Shown: positions 8,047 to 14,043 of the stretch, piece after piece | Numbering within the stretch: the first letter of the stretch is position 1 | Layout of the letters: each line of letters begins with the position of its first letter | DNA from: a virus | Reading direction: 5' to 3' (one strand) | IMG/VR virus record: IMGVR_UViG_3300047095_001900 | Span: 1 to 23,128 of that record | DNA: 23,128 nucleotides | Made by a program: the position numbers and the translations under genes | Notes under the pieces: generated by a model | Told to the model about the DNA's origin: nothing | Database searches by the model: none | What the model saw: only the letters and a program-made list of their open reading frames with translations

Positions 8047-8077
8047 TATAAACGCGCTTTTTTCGATAAAAGCCAAG
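8047..8077 (-). repeat. R0: decayed copy of the 31-base array repeat
   Basis: Aligns without gaps to the five good copies R1-R5: the same 9-base and 16-base blocks with the same 6-base spacer, and 5 changes in the 25 conserved positions, all but one being transitions toward A/T. On the minus strand it reads CTTGGCTTT-N6-AAAAAGCGCGTTTATA. It lies 172 bases before the leader ORF of the DUF3077-like gene. On this strand it offers TTGGCT and, 18 bases on, TTTATA, a passable promoter pair. Confidence 0.6.
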
Positions 8078-8253
8078 TCTACTGGCTGCTTTTCTCTCGA
8101 TTGGTCGAATGCCCGCGATGTCTTCATCCGTAGGGTGACTGGACGGATGCACCACGAGGAGCACTGCCACGCTGCGGATTACCCCCAGCCACAATTCGGC
8201 ATCTCAAACCACATTCGACTTCGCCCCGCCCCCGAGCGCCGCAAGCAAGCATA

Positions 8254-8281
8254 GCCCCGACACGGGGTTCCGTGCCGGGGC
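8254..8281. terminator. 12-pair hairpin after the RGLN-type small gene
   Basis: Arms 8254-8265 (GCCCCGACACGG) and 8270-8281 pair with one mismatch and a 4-base loop. It lies about 50 bases beyond the stop of the minus-strand gene ending at 8332. There is no T-run on either side, so termination would need help from Rho or the stem may protect the transcript end. Confidence 0.5.
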
Positions 8282-8331
8282 GTATGCCAACTCCGAGTTG
8301 TCGCCGGCGCGCGCGGTGCCGGCGGGCAGTG

Positions 8332-8532
8332 CTAGACGCCCAGCAGTTCGCCCGCCTTCGCAAATCCGACCCACCGACCATCACCGTTGAGCCCTCGATT
8401 CATCAGCTCTTCGCGTGCAAGTTTCACAATATCGACATCGCCGTGATGGATTGCCACGAGGAAGCGTGTGTCGAAGATCTGGAGCGCCTCGGCCAGATCG
8501 TGGTCGACACCCTGCGAGATGCGCCCGCTCAT
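8332..8532 (-). CDS. small protein of the D-x-R-F-L-x-A-I-H-x-G-D family
   Basis: 66 residues. Core: ALQIFDTRFLVAIHHGDVDI, then an amphipathic helix, then EELMNRGLNGDGRWVGF. The last block (RGL-x-x-x-G-x-W-V-G-F) resembles small proteins found on integrative elements and plasmids; function unknown. The core is shared with the genes at 8974-9156 and 9564-9932, so these three are paralogues of different length. The ATG overlaps the stop of the DUF6900-like gene (ATGA), so the two form one translational unit downstream of repeat R1. Confidence 0.75.
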   Translation of the reverse strand: MSGRISQGVDHDLAEALQIFDTRFLVAIHHGDVDIVKLAREELMNRGLNGDGRWVGFAKAGELLGV

Positions 8533-8726
8533 GCGCGCACCGCCTTGGCAGCCGCCGACGTGGCACCGGCGGCATAGGCCGCTTCGAGTGCGGCACGAAT
8601 CGAGGCGACCGACAATTCATGAAAATCCAACCGATCCACGCCTCGCTCTTCGAGAGTGGGCAGGCCGAGATGCTTTGTGGCGATCTCGGCAATGACGCGA
8701 CGACAACGTTCCGGTGGCTTGCTCAT
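8529..8726 (-). CDS. DUF6900-like small protein
   Basis: 65 residues. The stretch ATKHLGLPTLEERGVDRLDF followed by HELSVASIRAALEAAYAAGA matches the compact pattern of DUF6900 (A-x-x-x-L-G-I-x-T-L-E-x-R-x-x-D-x-L-D-F-H-x-x-x-V-x-S-I-x-x-A-L-E-A-A-Y-x-A-G), small proteins of unknown function common on conjugative elements and phages. The ATG has AAGGGA upstream at workable spacing. It is preceded by repeat R1 (52 bases away) and followed, with a 4-base overlap, by the RGLN-type gene. Family naming is from memory of the pattern and should be confirmed by a profile search. Confidence 0.78.
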   Translation of the reverse strand: MSKPPERCRRVIAEIATKHLGLPTLEERGVDRLDFHELSVASIRAALEAAYAAGATSAAAKAVRA

Positions 8727-8778
8727 GAGTGAATTCCCTTGGGTGTGGGTTTGCGGCGCACCGTGCGCCGCGTGACGG

Positions 8779-8809
8779 CATGAACGCGCTGTTCGGATGT
8801 GAAGCCAAG
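8779..8809 (-). repeat. R1: array repeat
   Basis: Minus strand CTTGGCTTC-N6-GAACAGCGCGTTCATG, with spacer ACATCC. It lies in the 247-base gap between the small genes at 8974 and 8726 and points toward the DUF6900-like gene. The second block contains the inverted pair GAAC/GTTC around a 5-base centre. Confidence 0.85.
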
Positions 8810-8915
8810 TCCAAGACGCGTCAGTGGAATGGCAGACAGGTTCGGTACGGCATCACCCGCCGGCACCTGCGCGTGCCACCGGCACGCGAGGCCCAATCCA
8901 CCGGCTATCGGCCGA

Positions 8916-8957
8916 CACCGCCCCGGTACCGCACATCGCGCAACCGTGCGGGCGGTG
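8916..8957. terminator. interrupted hairpin between small-gene modules
   Basis: CACCGCCC (8916-8923) pairs with GGGCGGTG (8950-8957), with an inner GCAC/GTGC stem (8931-8934 / 8946-8949). It lies just after the stop of the minus-strand gene ending at 8974 and before R1, a position expected for an end-of-module transcript structure. No T-run. Confidence 0.4.
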
Positions 8958-8973
8958 GGCGATATTGCGCGGG

Positions 8974-9156
8974 TCAGCAAGCACCGTCGCCTTCGCCCGC
9001 TCCGTCGCCATGCCATCGCCGATTGAGGTCGCAGCGGACTGCGGCCAGCAGGTCGTCATCGGCATGCTGCATCGCCAGCGGCAGCCGGGCATCGAGCGCG
9101 CGGATCGCCTCGAGGGGATCGCGCGCATTGTCCGGTGAGGTGCGGACCACGCTCAT
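8974..9156 (-). CDS. short paralogue of the D-x-R-F-L-x-A-I-H-x-G-D family
   Basis: 60 residues (MSVVRTSPDNARDPLEAIRA...). The core LDARLPLAMQHADDDLLAAV corresponds to FDTRFLVAIHHGDVDI in the gene at 8332-8532 and LDTAFLLAIHRGDADLRAQV in the gene at 9564-9932. The protein ends soon after in a Gly/Asp-rich tail and lacks the RGL...WVGF block. The ATG was chosen because it overlaps the upstream stop as ATGA; the open frame extends 30 codons further but that would run inside the preceding gene. Function unknown. Confidence 0.65.
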   Translation of the reverse strand: MSVVRTSPDNARDPLEAIRALDARLPLAMQHADDDLLAAVRCDLNRRWHGDGAGEGDGAC

Positions 9157-9437
9157 GTCGCATCCGCCCGCAGGCCAAGCGCGTGCAATTGGGCTTGCGC
9201 GCCGGCAGCGAGGTCGATTCGTGCGTTTGGCATGATGCTGGTGCAAATGTGGTTGATCGCCCAGTTCAGGACCTTGGCCTTCTGGCCGAGGTCTGCAGCC
9301 TCCTGAAATTGAATTTCATATCGCGCGATCTCCTGCGCAGTACGTTCGATGGCTTCGCGCATGCTTTGCAGGGCCTCTGCGCCGTTGCGCAGGGCGAGAT
9401 GCGTTTCGAGATCACGCGGGTTGATTCCGGTACTCAT
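9153..9437 (-). CDS. small helical protein, module R2
   Basis: 94 residues from the ATG at 9437. Almost entirely predicted helix: LALRNGAEALQSMREAIERT, then an acidic/aliphatic helix, then KAKVLNWAINHICTSIMPNA and a short C-terminal helix. It aligns loosely with the 86-residue protein at 10890-11150 (shared V-L-x-x-A-I, then P-x-x-R-x-x-L-A near the end), so these may be duplicates. No clear ribosome site precedes ATG 9437; the ATG inside repeat R2 (9470) is in frame and would add 11 residues. Its stop overlaps the start of the next small gene. Function unknown. Confidence 0.7.
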   Translation of the reverse strand: MSTGINPRDLETHLALRNGAEALQSMREAIERTAQEIARYEIQFQEAADLGQKAKVLNWAINHICTSIMPNARIDLAAGAQAQLHALGLRADAT

Positions 9438-9467
9438 GCAAGCTGCTGATGTGGGTGGGTGTGTGTC

Positions 9468-9498
9468 CATGAACGCGCTGTTCGCGAGTGAAGCCAAG
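9468..9498 (-). repeat. R2: array repeat
   Basis: Minus strand CTTGGCTTC-N6-GAACAGCGCGTTCATG, with spacer ACTCGC. It sits in the 126-base gap between the genes at 9564 and 9437. Its final ATG is in frame with the following gene. Confidence 0.88.
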
Positions 9499-9563
9499 CG
9501 CGAACTCGCCGCTTCCCCGGCGGAGACAGGCGACAGACAGCTTCCGTATTCCAACAGCAGCGT

Positions 9564-9932
9564 TCATCCGTGCTGTTCGGAAAGTGGTGGTGCGAAGGCG
9601 ACAATGGGATCGGAGCCGATGCCGGCCCGGCTTGAGATCTCGGCAATGACTTGGGCACGCAGGTCGGCGTCGCCGCGATGGATCGCGAGCAGAAACGCGG
9701 TGTCGAGAGTGGTGACGCATTCGTCCAGCGGCACATCATTGCTGGTGACGTAGTGTTCGCCGTCTTCGAAGCCAATCTCGTAGGCTTCGGCGAGCGCATC
9801 GAGCAGGGTCTGGACGCGCTTGATTTCGGCGGGGTCGCCGGAGGTCGCGGCGGCTTCGACGTCGATGCCGAAACGCTGCCTTGCGATCCGCAGGTACGGG
9901 TCTTGCGCGTTGCTGAAAGTGGAAATTGTCAT
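9564..9932 (-). CDS. longest paralogue of the D-x-R-F-L-x-A-I-H-x-G-D family
   Basis: 122 residues. The N-terminal half (SNAQDPYLRIARQRFGIDVE, then KRVQTLLDALAEAYEIGFED) is a separate helical segment; residues about 72-108 carry the family core TLDTAFLLAIHRGDADLRAQ followed by VIAEISSRAGIGSDPIVAF, an end comparable to the WVGF block of the 66-residue paralogue. The start ATG has GAAGGAGAA upstream, overlapping the stop of the preceding gene, so it is translated with it. Belongs to module R3. Function unknown. Confidence 0.75.
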   Translation of the reverse strand: MTISTFSNAQDPYLRIARQRFGIDVEAAATSGDPAEIKRVQTLLDALAEAYEIGFEDGEHYVTSNDVPLDECVTTLDTAFLLAIHRGDADLRAQVIAEISSRAGIGSDPIVAFAPPLSEQHG

Positions 9933-9946
9933 GTCGGCTTTCTCCT

Positions 9947-10270
9947 TCACCACACAAGGCCGGTCGGACTCGCGGCGATACGCGCGAGCAGATCGTCGAG
10001 CGGCTCGACTTTTGCGCCGTCCGCAATCGGTGCCAAGAGCAGGTCGCCGGCCTCGATCAGCTCGATCCGCACCACATCGATCCCGTTGCTGGCGTAGGCG
10101 AAGTGTTTGCGACCGTCGATCTGGCGCAGGAGTGCGCGGGGTGTGCGTGCGCGCAGCACTTCGCGCCGCCAAGCGTGGCGGCCACGTCGGCCGGGGACGT
10201 GCACGAGCAGGGAGGCGAGATAGAACTCCTTGACGCGCTTGCGGATCTTGCGAGAGGGTGCGTATGTCAT
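9947..10270 (-). CDS. small basic protein, module R3
   Basis: 107 residues. Very basic N-terminal half (SRKIRKRVKEFYLASLLVHV, then Arg/His-rich RRGRHAWRREVLRARTPRA), then a beta-rich C-terminal half (KHFAYASNGIDVVRIELIEA; GDLLLAPIADGAKVEPLDDL). The charge pattern would suit nucleic-acid binding but no motif is recognised. The ATG at 10270 overlaps (ATGA) the stop of a 10-codon frame starting at the ATG of repeat R3. The next gene starts 14 bases after its stop. Confidence 0.7.
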   Translation of the reverse strand: MTYAPSRKIRKRVKEFYLASLLVHVPGRRGRHAWRREVLRARTPRALLRQIDGRKHFAYASNGIDVVRIELIEAGDLLLAPIADGAKVEPLDDLLARIAASPTGLVW

Positions 10271-10296
10271 GGGGTCGAATTCCGTGTCGGGGGTTG

Positions 10297-10327
10297 CATG
10301 TACGCGCTGTTCGGGGAAGAAGCCAAG
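10297..10327 (-). repeat. R3: array repeat
   Basis: Minus strand CTTGGCTTC-N6-GAACAGCGCGTACATG (one change in the second block), with spacer TTCCCC. It lies in the 88-base gap between the genes at 10359 and 10270. Confidence 0.88.
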
Positions 10328-10340
10328 CCCAGCCGGGCTT
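10325..10340. terminator. short hairpin overlapping R3
   Basis: AAGCCC (10325-10330) and GGGCTT (10335-10340) pair around a 4-base loop. On the plus strand CTTTT follows, so it looks like an intrinsic terminator in that direction, although no plus-strand gene needs it. On the minus strand the stem leads directly into the repeat and shares its first bases. Confidence 0.3.
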
Positions 10341-10358
10341 CTTTTCGAGGCTGTTCGG

Positions 10359-10741
10359 TTACCCCAGACGCGCCACGTAACGGGCGTAGTCGCCGCCCGA
10401 GGGATCGACGTAGAGGTAGGGACGGCTGGGCGCGTGGACTTCGACGCACAGGCAGCCATCGGCGACGTTGCCGCCCTTGCCGGCGAGCCACGGCTGCGGC
10501 CGGGTCAGGTCCCTCGTAAAGTCATCGAACTGCGCGATGGTCAATTCGACCGTTTCGGTGATGTAGATGCGGTGCTCGCCGGTGGCGCACATCTCGCGCA
10601 GGTTGTCGGGCTTGCACGCGAAGGGAAGGCGCACGCCGAGTTGTTCGACGCGCAGCGATTGCCCCGGAATTGAACGATGCGCGGTGTGCGGGGGATGTGG
10701 AGGGTCATGGTGTACGGACTGGCGAGCGTCATCGTGGGCAT
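10359..10741 (-). pseudogene. small gene with apparent 1-base frameshift, module R4
   Basis: The intact frame 10359-10634 begins at a GTG (VRLPFACKPDNLREMCATGE...) without a ribosome site, and its upstream codons QSLRVEQLG look coding. The frame opening at ATG 10741 (MPTMTLASPYTMTLHIPRTP, then RIVQFRG) runs straight into it if one C is added to the C4 run at 10662-10665. The joined protein would be about 127 residues, ending DGCLCVEVHAPSRPYLYVDP and YARYVARLG. Either a sequencing/assembly error or a real inactivating indel. ATG 10732 is an alternative start whose ATGA overlaps a 17-codon frame beginning at repeat R4. Family not recognised. Confidence 0.6.
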
Positions 10742-10779
10742 GTGTGTTCTCGGTGTGGGCGTCGGCGATTCGACGTCGT

Positions 10780-10810
10780 CATGAACGCGCTGTTCTGGAG
10801 GGAAGCCAAG
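10780..10810 (-). repeat. R4: array repeat
   Basis: Minus strand CTTGGCTTC-N6-GAACAGCGCGTTCATG, with spacer CCTCCA. It lies in the 148-base gap between the genes at 10890 and 10741. Confidence 0.88.
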
Positions 10811-10855
10811 CGCCACACGCACGCAGATCGTCGACGTACAGGTGAGCGCATCGCT

Positions 10856-10878
10856 GCCCCGCGCCGTACGCGCGGGGC
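10856..10878. terminator. 9-pair hairpin between modules R5 and R4
   Basis: Perfect arms GCCCCGCGC (10856-10864) and GCGCGGGGC (10870-10878) with a 5-base loop, 11 bases beyond the stop of the gene ending at 10890 on the minus strand. No T-run follows. Confidence 0.5.
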
Positions 10879-10889
10879 ACTTGCCGACC

Positions 10890-11150
10890 TCAGCGGCGGC
10901 TCGTTCCTGTGATGAGGTCGTAGGCGTCGCCCAGCCGCGCCAATTGGGCGAGGCGCTCTTGCGGGCTGAGGCGGTCTTCGACCGCGACGATGGCATCGCG
11001 CAGCACATCGCCGCGTTCCGCCAGCGATGTCGCCTGCTCGAGGCGCTGCAGTTGCAGTCCGATATCCAGGCGCGTGGCTTCGAGCGCGTCGATCAGCGCG
11101 CGCAGGTGGCGCTCGCCTTCGTCTTTGGCGTCGGGTCTGTTGTCGTTCAT
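10890..11150 (-). CDS. small helical (coiled-coil-like) protein, module R5
   Basis: 86 residues from ATG 11150, which has GGAGA upstream. Sequence is strongly helical with heptad-like leucines: RHLRALIDALEATRLDIGLQ, LQRLEQATSLAERGDVLRDA, then a Ser-Pro turn and ERLAQLARLGDAYDLI. It resembles the helical protein at 9153-9437. The ATG within R5 (11177) is in frame and would add nine residues; the ribosome site favours 11150. First gene after the tail-tip gene; function unknown. Confidence 0.75.
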   Translation of the reverse strand: MNDNRPDAKDEGERHLRALIDALEATRLDIGLQLQRLEQATSLAERGDVLRDAIVAVEDRLSPQERLAQLARLGDAYDLITGTSRR

Positions 11151-11174
11151 GGGCGTCTCCGGGATGTGTGGTCG

Positions 11175-11205
11175 CATGAACGCGCTGTGCGGGATGGAAG
11201 CCAAG
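11175..11205 (-). repeat. R5: array repeat
   Basis: Minus strand CTTGGCTTC-N6-GCACAGCGCGTTCATG (one change in the second block), with spacer CATCCC. It lies in the 132-base gap between the tail-tip gene (ends 11283) and the next small gene (starts 11150), marking the beginning of the array. Confidence 0.87.
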
Positions 11206-11214
11206 CGCCGATGC

Positions 11215-11231
11215 ATGTCGCGCCGCGACAT
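11215..11231. terminator. 7-pair hairpin after the tail operon
   Basis: Perfect arms ATGTCGC (11215-11221) and GCGACAT (11225-11231), 3-base loop, located between the tail-tip stop and repeat R5. No T-run on the minus strand, so its role as a terminator is uncertain. Confidence 0.35.
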
Positions 11232-11282
11232 CCGGACACCTGTCGTACAGGCTTCGATGCAGGCGTTGACTTCGTCCGCGAA

Positions 11283-13769
11283 CTACGCCAATCGGCGCAG
11301 ACTGACGCGTTCGACGCGACCGGCGAAGGCAGCGTCTGCGGCAACGCGCAGCGCGGTGTGCGCGCTGGCCGTGAACACGTCGATGGAGGTGCCGCTGCCG
11401 GCGCGCGCCTCGCCCTGCACGGGCGTAGCGCCGTCCAGCACGACGCGCGCGCTGCCGGCGGTCACCTGGGACAACACCCATTCGACGCGGTACAGCGCGC
11501 CATCGACGAACGCGAAGGTCTGTGCCATGTCGGTCGCGGTACCGGCGACCTTGATCGCCGCACTGCCGGCGATCGACCAGCCGGCACCGGGTGTCCACGC
11601 GGCCTGGGTATCGAAGTCGGCATTCGCCAACTTCTCGCCACACTCGCACTGGAGCGTGCGCACGTGCGTCTGGCGACTGGCGAGCGCGCCACGCTGGCTG
11701 CGGATTTCGACGCGGATGGTGGCGTCGCTGGCCAGCAGCACCTCGACCGTATGGCTCGTTCCGGCGATACCCGTCGTTTCGTGCAGCACCGCCCCGCTGA
11801 GCGCGTGCAGCACGCGCACGGTCGTCGTCGTGCCCGGTTCGGGGCCGATGCTGCCGGCCTCGTGTTCGATCAGGCGATCGCCCTGCAGCATGCGATCGCG
11901 GTGCGCCCAGGCGAAGTCGAGTCGCGCGAAGGCCGTCGGCGGCCACGCGGCGCCGTTGATCCGCAACCGCCCCGGCGGATAGGGCCGGGCGTGGCGCGCG
12001 TCGAGGCGCACCTGCGCAACGGGCGCGAGTGCGGGATCGAGCGTGCCCTGTTGCGTGCGCGTCAGCAGTTTCGCCTGGACGGTATCCCCGGCGAGGTATT
12101 CGGTCGGATCGGCGCCGACGTAGATGTCCGTACACCACACCCGCGCGCCCGCCGCATGCGGCACCGGCACGGTGTCGACACATCCGCGGGCGAGCGTGAG
12201 CGTCCCTGCGACAGGATCGATGGCATCGATGCGCACCAGTTCCTCGTCGATCAGCGCCTCGCTGCCGACGGCGACTTGATCCAGGTCGCGCATATCCGCG
12301 AGCATCGCCACCGTGTCGGTCGATCCCAGAGCACCCGCGAGGGTTGCGGTGGCGGAGAAGTCCCCGCCCGCGACCTCGACGAAGTCGCCCGCACCTGTGC
12401 GCGTGGTGAGCATGTAGCCGTAGGCCGGCCCGTTCGGCCGCGCGCCGAGCGCGACGACGAACCCGGCATCGTCCTCGACCTGCGCCAGATCCGCGGGGCG
12501 CAGGCGGCCGGCGAGATCGCGATATGTCGCCTCGACGAGGCGCTGTGCCGGCACCGCAACCGGACGCGTGTCCGGCGGCGTCCACGGCCCGATCACCGGC
12601 CGCAGGTAGGCGGTCGCGGCCATGCCGTCGATGTCCTGCACTAGCACCAGCGCGAGCGCACCGTCCGTGCGCGTGCCCTCGTCCACCTCCAGCACCCGCA
12701 CGGGCATGCGCTGCACGCCCTTGCGCCGCCACGACAACGCGAGCACGTCACCGCGCTTCACACCCCACCAGCGGCGGTCGACGGTGAGCTTGATCCGCTG
12801 CAGCAGGCTGCTCGCCGCGGCGGTCTCGCGCGCGGCGACGCGCTCGCACAGCGTGCGATTCCAAAGCCCAGGCAACGCACGGCGATCGGCGACGACGCGG
12901 CCCTGTGCCTGGACGTTCGCCATGTTCTGGAACGTCGCGGCGATCTCGAGGTTGGTTACGCAGTCGCGGCCGAGCACCGTCACCTCGTTCACCGAACCAT
13001 CCAGCAGCGGCGTCTGCCAGCTCTCCAGCGCCAGCACGCTGGTTTCGTCGAGCAGCGGCAACGTGGCGACGTCGTAGTCCGGTCGGAACAACCGGTACAC
13101 GAACTGGCCGCGCATCGGATCGAACGCCCACAGCCCGCCGACGTGGGTGTTCACCGTCTGCAGGAAATTCCCGATCGAGTCCCCGCGTCGCCAACCGAGG
13201 CACAACCCGAAGGCCTCGTCGTGCAACTGCTCGGCCGCGCGCAGGAAGCTCTCGCCATCGATCAGGGCGGGATCCAGACCGCAGCCCCAGACCGTGTCGG
13301 TCAGGCACTGGTAGTGGATGTGCGCCGCGTTCATGCCGCGACCGATGCGCGCGAGCTGCGGCTGCCACACCGGCGTCGACCAGCCCTGCACGAAGCGTCC
13401 CCAACGCTTGGCCCACAGCTTCAGGTAGGGGTTCATCGCCCCCACCATCCCGCGGTAGAGCGTGGTGCAGAGGCCGCGCGCGGCGGGCCACGGACCGGGC
13501 ACCTGCTGCTGCAGGTAAGGCACCGGCAGTTGGTCCGGCTCGCCCATACGGATCTGCAGCGTGCCGACGAGCCCGCCTTCCTTCTTGTCGCCTCCGAACA
13601 GTTGCGGCAGGTTGATCGCCAGCGTGCCGCTGCCGGCGCGTTCGCCCTCGAACACCGTCTGCCCGCCGACCTTCACGCCTGCGAGGTAGTCGTTCGGGCC
13701 GATCGACTCGCCCATGTACAGGTACATGAAGTGCCGGTAGCCGATGGTCGGCTTGCTCGACTTACCCAC
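11283..13769 (-). CDS. phage tail-tip / host-specificity (J-like) protein
   Basis: 828 residues from a GTG at 13769 that overlaps the upstream stop by 8 bases; longer in-frame starts fall inside that gene. The N-terminus (GKSSKPTIGYRHFMYLYMGE, then PNDYLAGVKVGGQTVFEGE) is typical of the tail-tip proteins of siphophages that follow a DUF2163-like gene. The middle (about 110-420) has W-rich hub-like segments (RRGDSIGNFLQTVNTHVGGL; FDPMRGQFVYRLFRPDYDV). Residues about 440-700 contain strand-rich fibronectin-like sections. Residues 710-828 (CGEKLANADFDTQAAWTPGA, GWSIAG..., ending VERVSLRRL) have the layout of galactose-binding/CBM-like modules (N-x-D-F, then G-W, A-x-Q-x-x-x-x-x-x-G-x-x-Y-R-V, and final V-S-L-R), suggesting surface sugar recognition. 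It would sit at the distal tail end and contact the host. Confidence 0.82.
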   Translation of the reverse strand: MGKSSKPTIGYRHFMYLYMGESIGPNDYLAGVKVGGQTVFEGERAGSGTLAINLPQLFGGDKKEGGLVGTLQIRMGEPDQLPVPYLQQQVPGPWPAARGLCTTLYRGMVGAMNPYLKLWAKRWGRFVQGWSTPVWQPQLARIGRGMNAAHIHYQCLTDTVWGCGLDPALIDGESFLRAAEQLHDEAFGLCLGWRRGDSIGNFLQTVNTHVGGLWAFDPMRGQFVYRLFRPDYDVATLPLLDETSVLALESWQTPLLDGSVNEVTVLGRDCVTNLEIAATFQNMANVQAQGRVVADRRALPGLWNRTLCERVAARETAAASSLLQRIKLTVDRRWWGVKRGDVLALSWRRKGVQRMPVRVLEVDEGTRTDGALALVLVQDIDGMAATAYLRPVIGPWTPPDTRPVAVPAQRLVEATYRDLAGRLRPADLAQVEDDAGFVVALGARPNGPAYGYMLTTRTGAGDFVEVAGGDFSATATLAGALGSTDTVAMLADMRDLDQVAVGSEALIDEELVRIDAIDPVAGTLTLARGCVDTVPVPHAAGARVWCTDIYVGADPTEYLAGDTVQAKLLTRTQQGTLDPALAPVAQVRLDARHARPYPPGRLRINGAAWPPTAFARLDFAWAHRDRMLQGDRLIEHEAGSIGPEPGTTTTVRVLHALSGAVLHETTGIAGTSHTVEVLLASDATIRVEIRSQRGALASRQTHVRTLQCECGEKLANADFDTQAAWTPGAGWSIAGSAAIKVAGTATDMAQTFAFVDGALYRVEWVLSQVTAGSARVVLDGATPVQGEARAGSGTSIDVFTASAHTALRVAADAAFAGRVERVSLRRLA

Positions 13770-14043
13770 GGCGACGGCCCCAGGCGCGCAGGCGCTGCAG
13801 CCGGGTATGCCGCGGCGGCGAGACCACAATCGGGCGCAGCGTGGGGATCACGATCGGACGTCGTCGCCAGCGCCCACGCACGAGCGCGCGCAGATCCAGG
13901 CCCCACACCGCGTGGAACAGGCCCGCCGCGATGCCGAAGGCGCCGAACGGGCGTTCGCCCGCCATCCACAGCGCCGCGCCGGAGACGATCGAGGCCACGC
14001 AGGCGACCACGATCCAGCCGCGATACATCGACTCACGTCGCAT
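13762..14043 (-). CDS. small membrane protein in the tail-tip cluster
   Basis: 93 residues from ATG 14043 (MRRESMYRGWIVVACVASIV...); ATGs at 14058/14064 are possible but lie deeper in the preceding gene. Two hydrophobic helices (about 10-27 and 34-52) are followed by a very basic tail rich in Arg and Pro. It overlaps the genes on both sides, so it belongs to the operon. Small two-helix proteins at this spot occur in some tailed phages but I do not recognise this one; it could affect the host membrane rather than the virion. Confidence 0.65.
   Translation of the reverse strand: MRRESMYRGWIVVACVASIVSGAALWMAGERPFGAFGIAAGLFHAVWGLDLRALVRGRWRRRPIVIPTLRPIVVSPPRHTRLQRLRAWGRRRG

Noticed and set aside
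8779-8809. Sigma-54 promoter in the repeat (TGGC near the first block)
   Set aside because: The GC doublet is not at the required 10-base distance from the GG doublet.
8779-11205. CRISPR array formed by the 31-base repeats
   Set aside because: Spacing between copies ranges from about 360 to 800 bases and is filled with genes; the repeat has a variable 6-base centre.
8779-11205. Integron attC sites between cassettes
   Set aside because: The elements lack the RYYYAAC/GTTRRRY core pairs and the long imperfect palindrome, and no integron integrase is present in the window.
8779-11205. LexA-type operators, because GAAC and GTTC flank the second repeat block
   Set aside because: The Gram-positive LexA site has a 4-base centre; here it is 5, and R3 and R5 break the symmetry. 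Gammaproteobacterial LexA sites differ as well.
10842-12644. Long plus-strand open frame (600 codons) opposite the tail-tip gene
   Set aside because: It is a high-GC shadow: Arg/His/Gly/Ala-rich translation, no start signal, and antisense to a well-supported gene. The same applies to plus frames at 15452-17239 and 21002-23047.
10729-12732. Long minus-strand frame in another phase of the tail-tip gene
   Set aside because: Arg/Gly/Ala-rich translation without any family pattern; overlaps the supported tail-tip reading frame.
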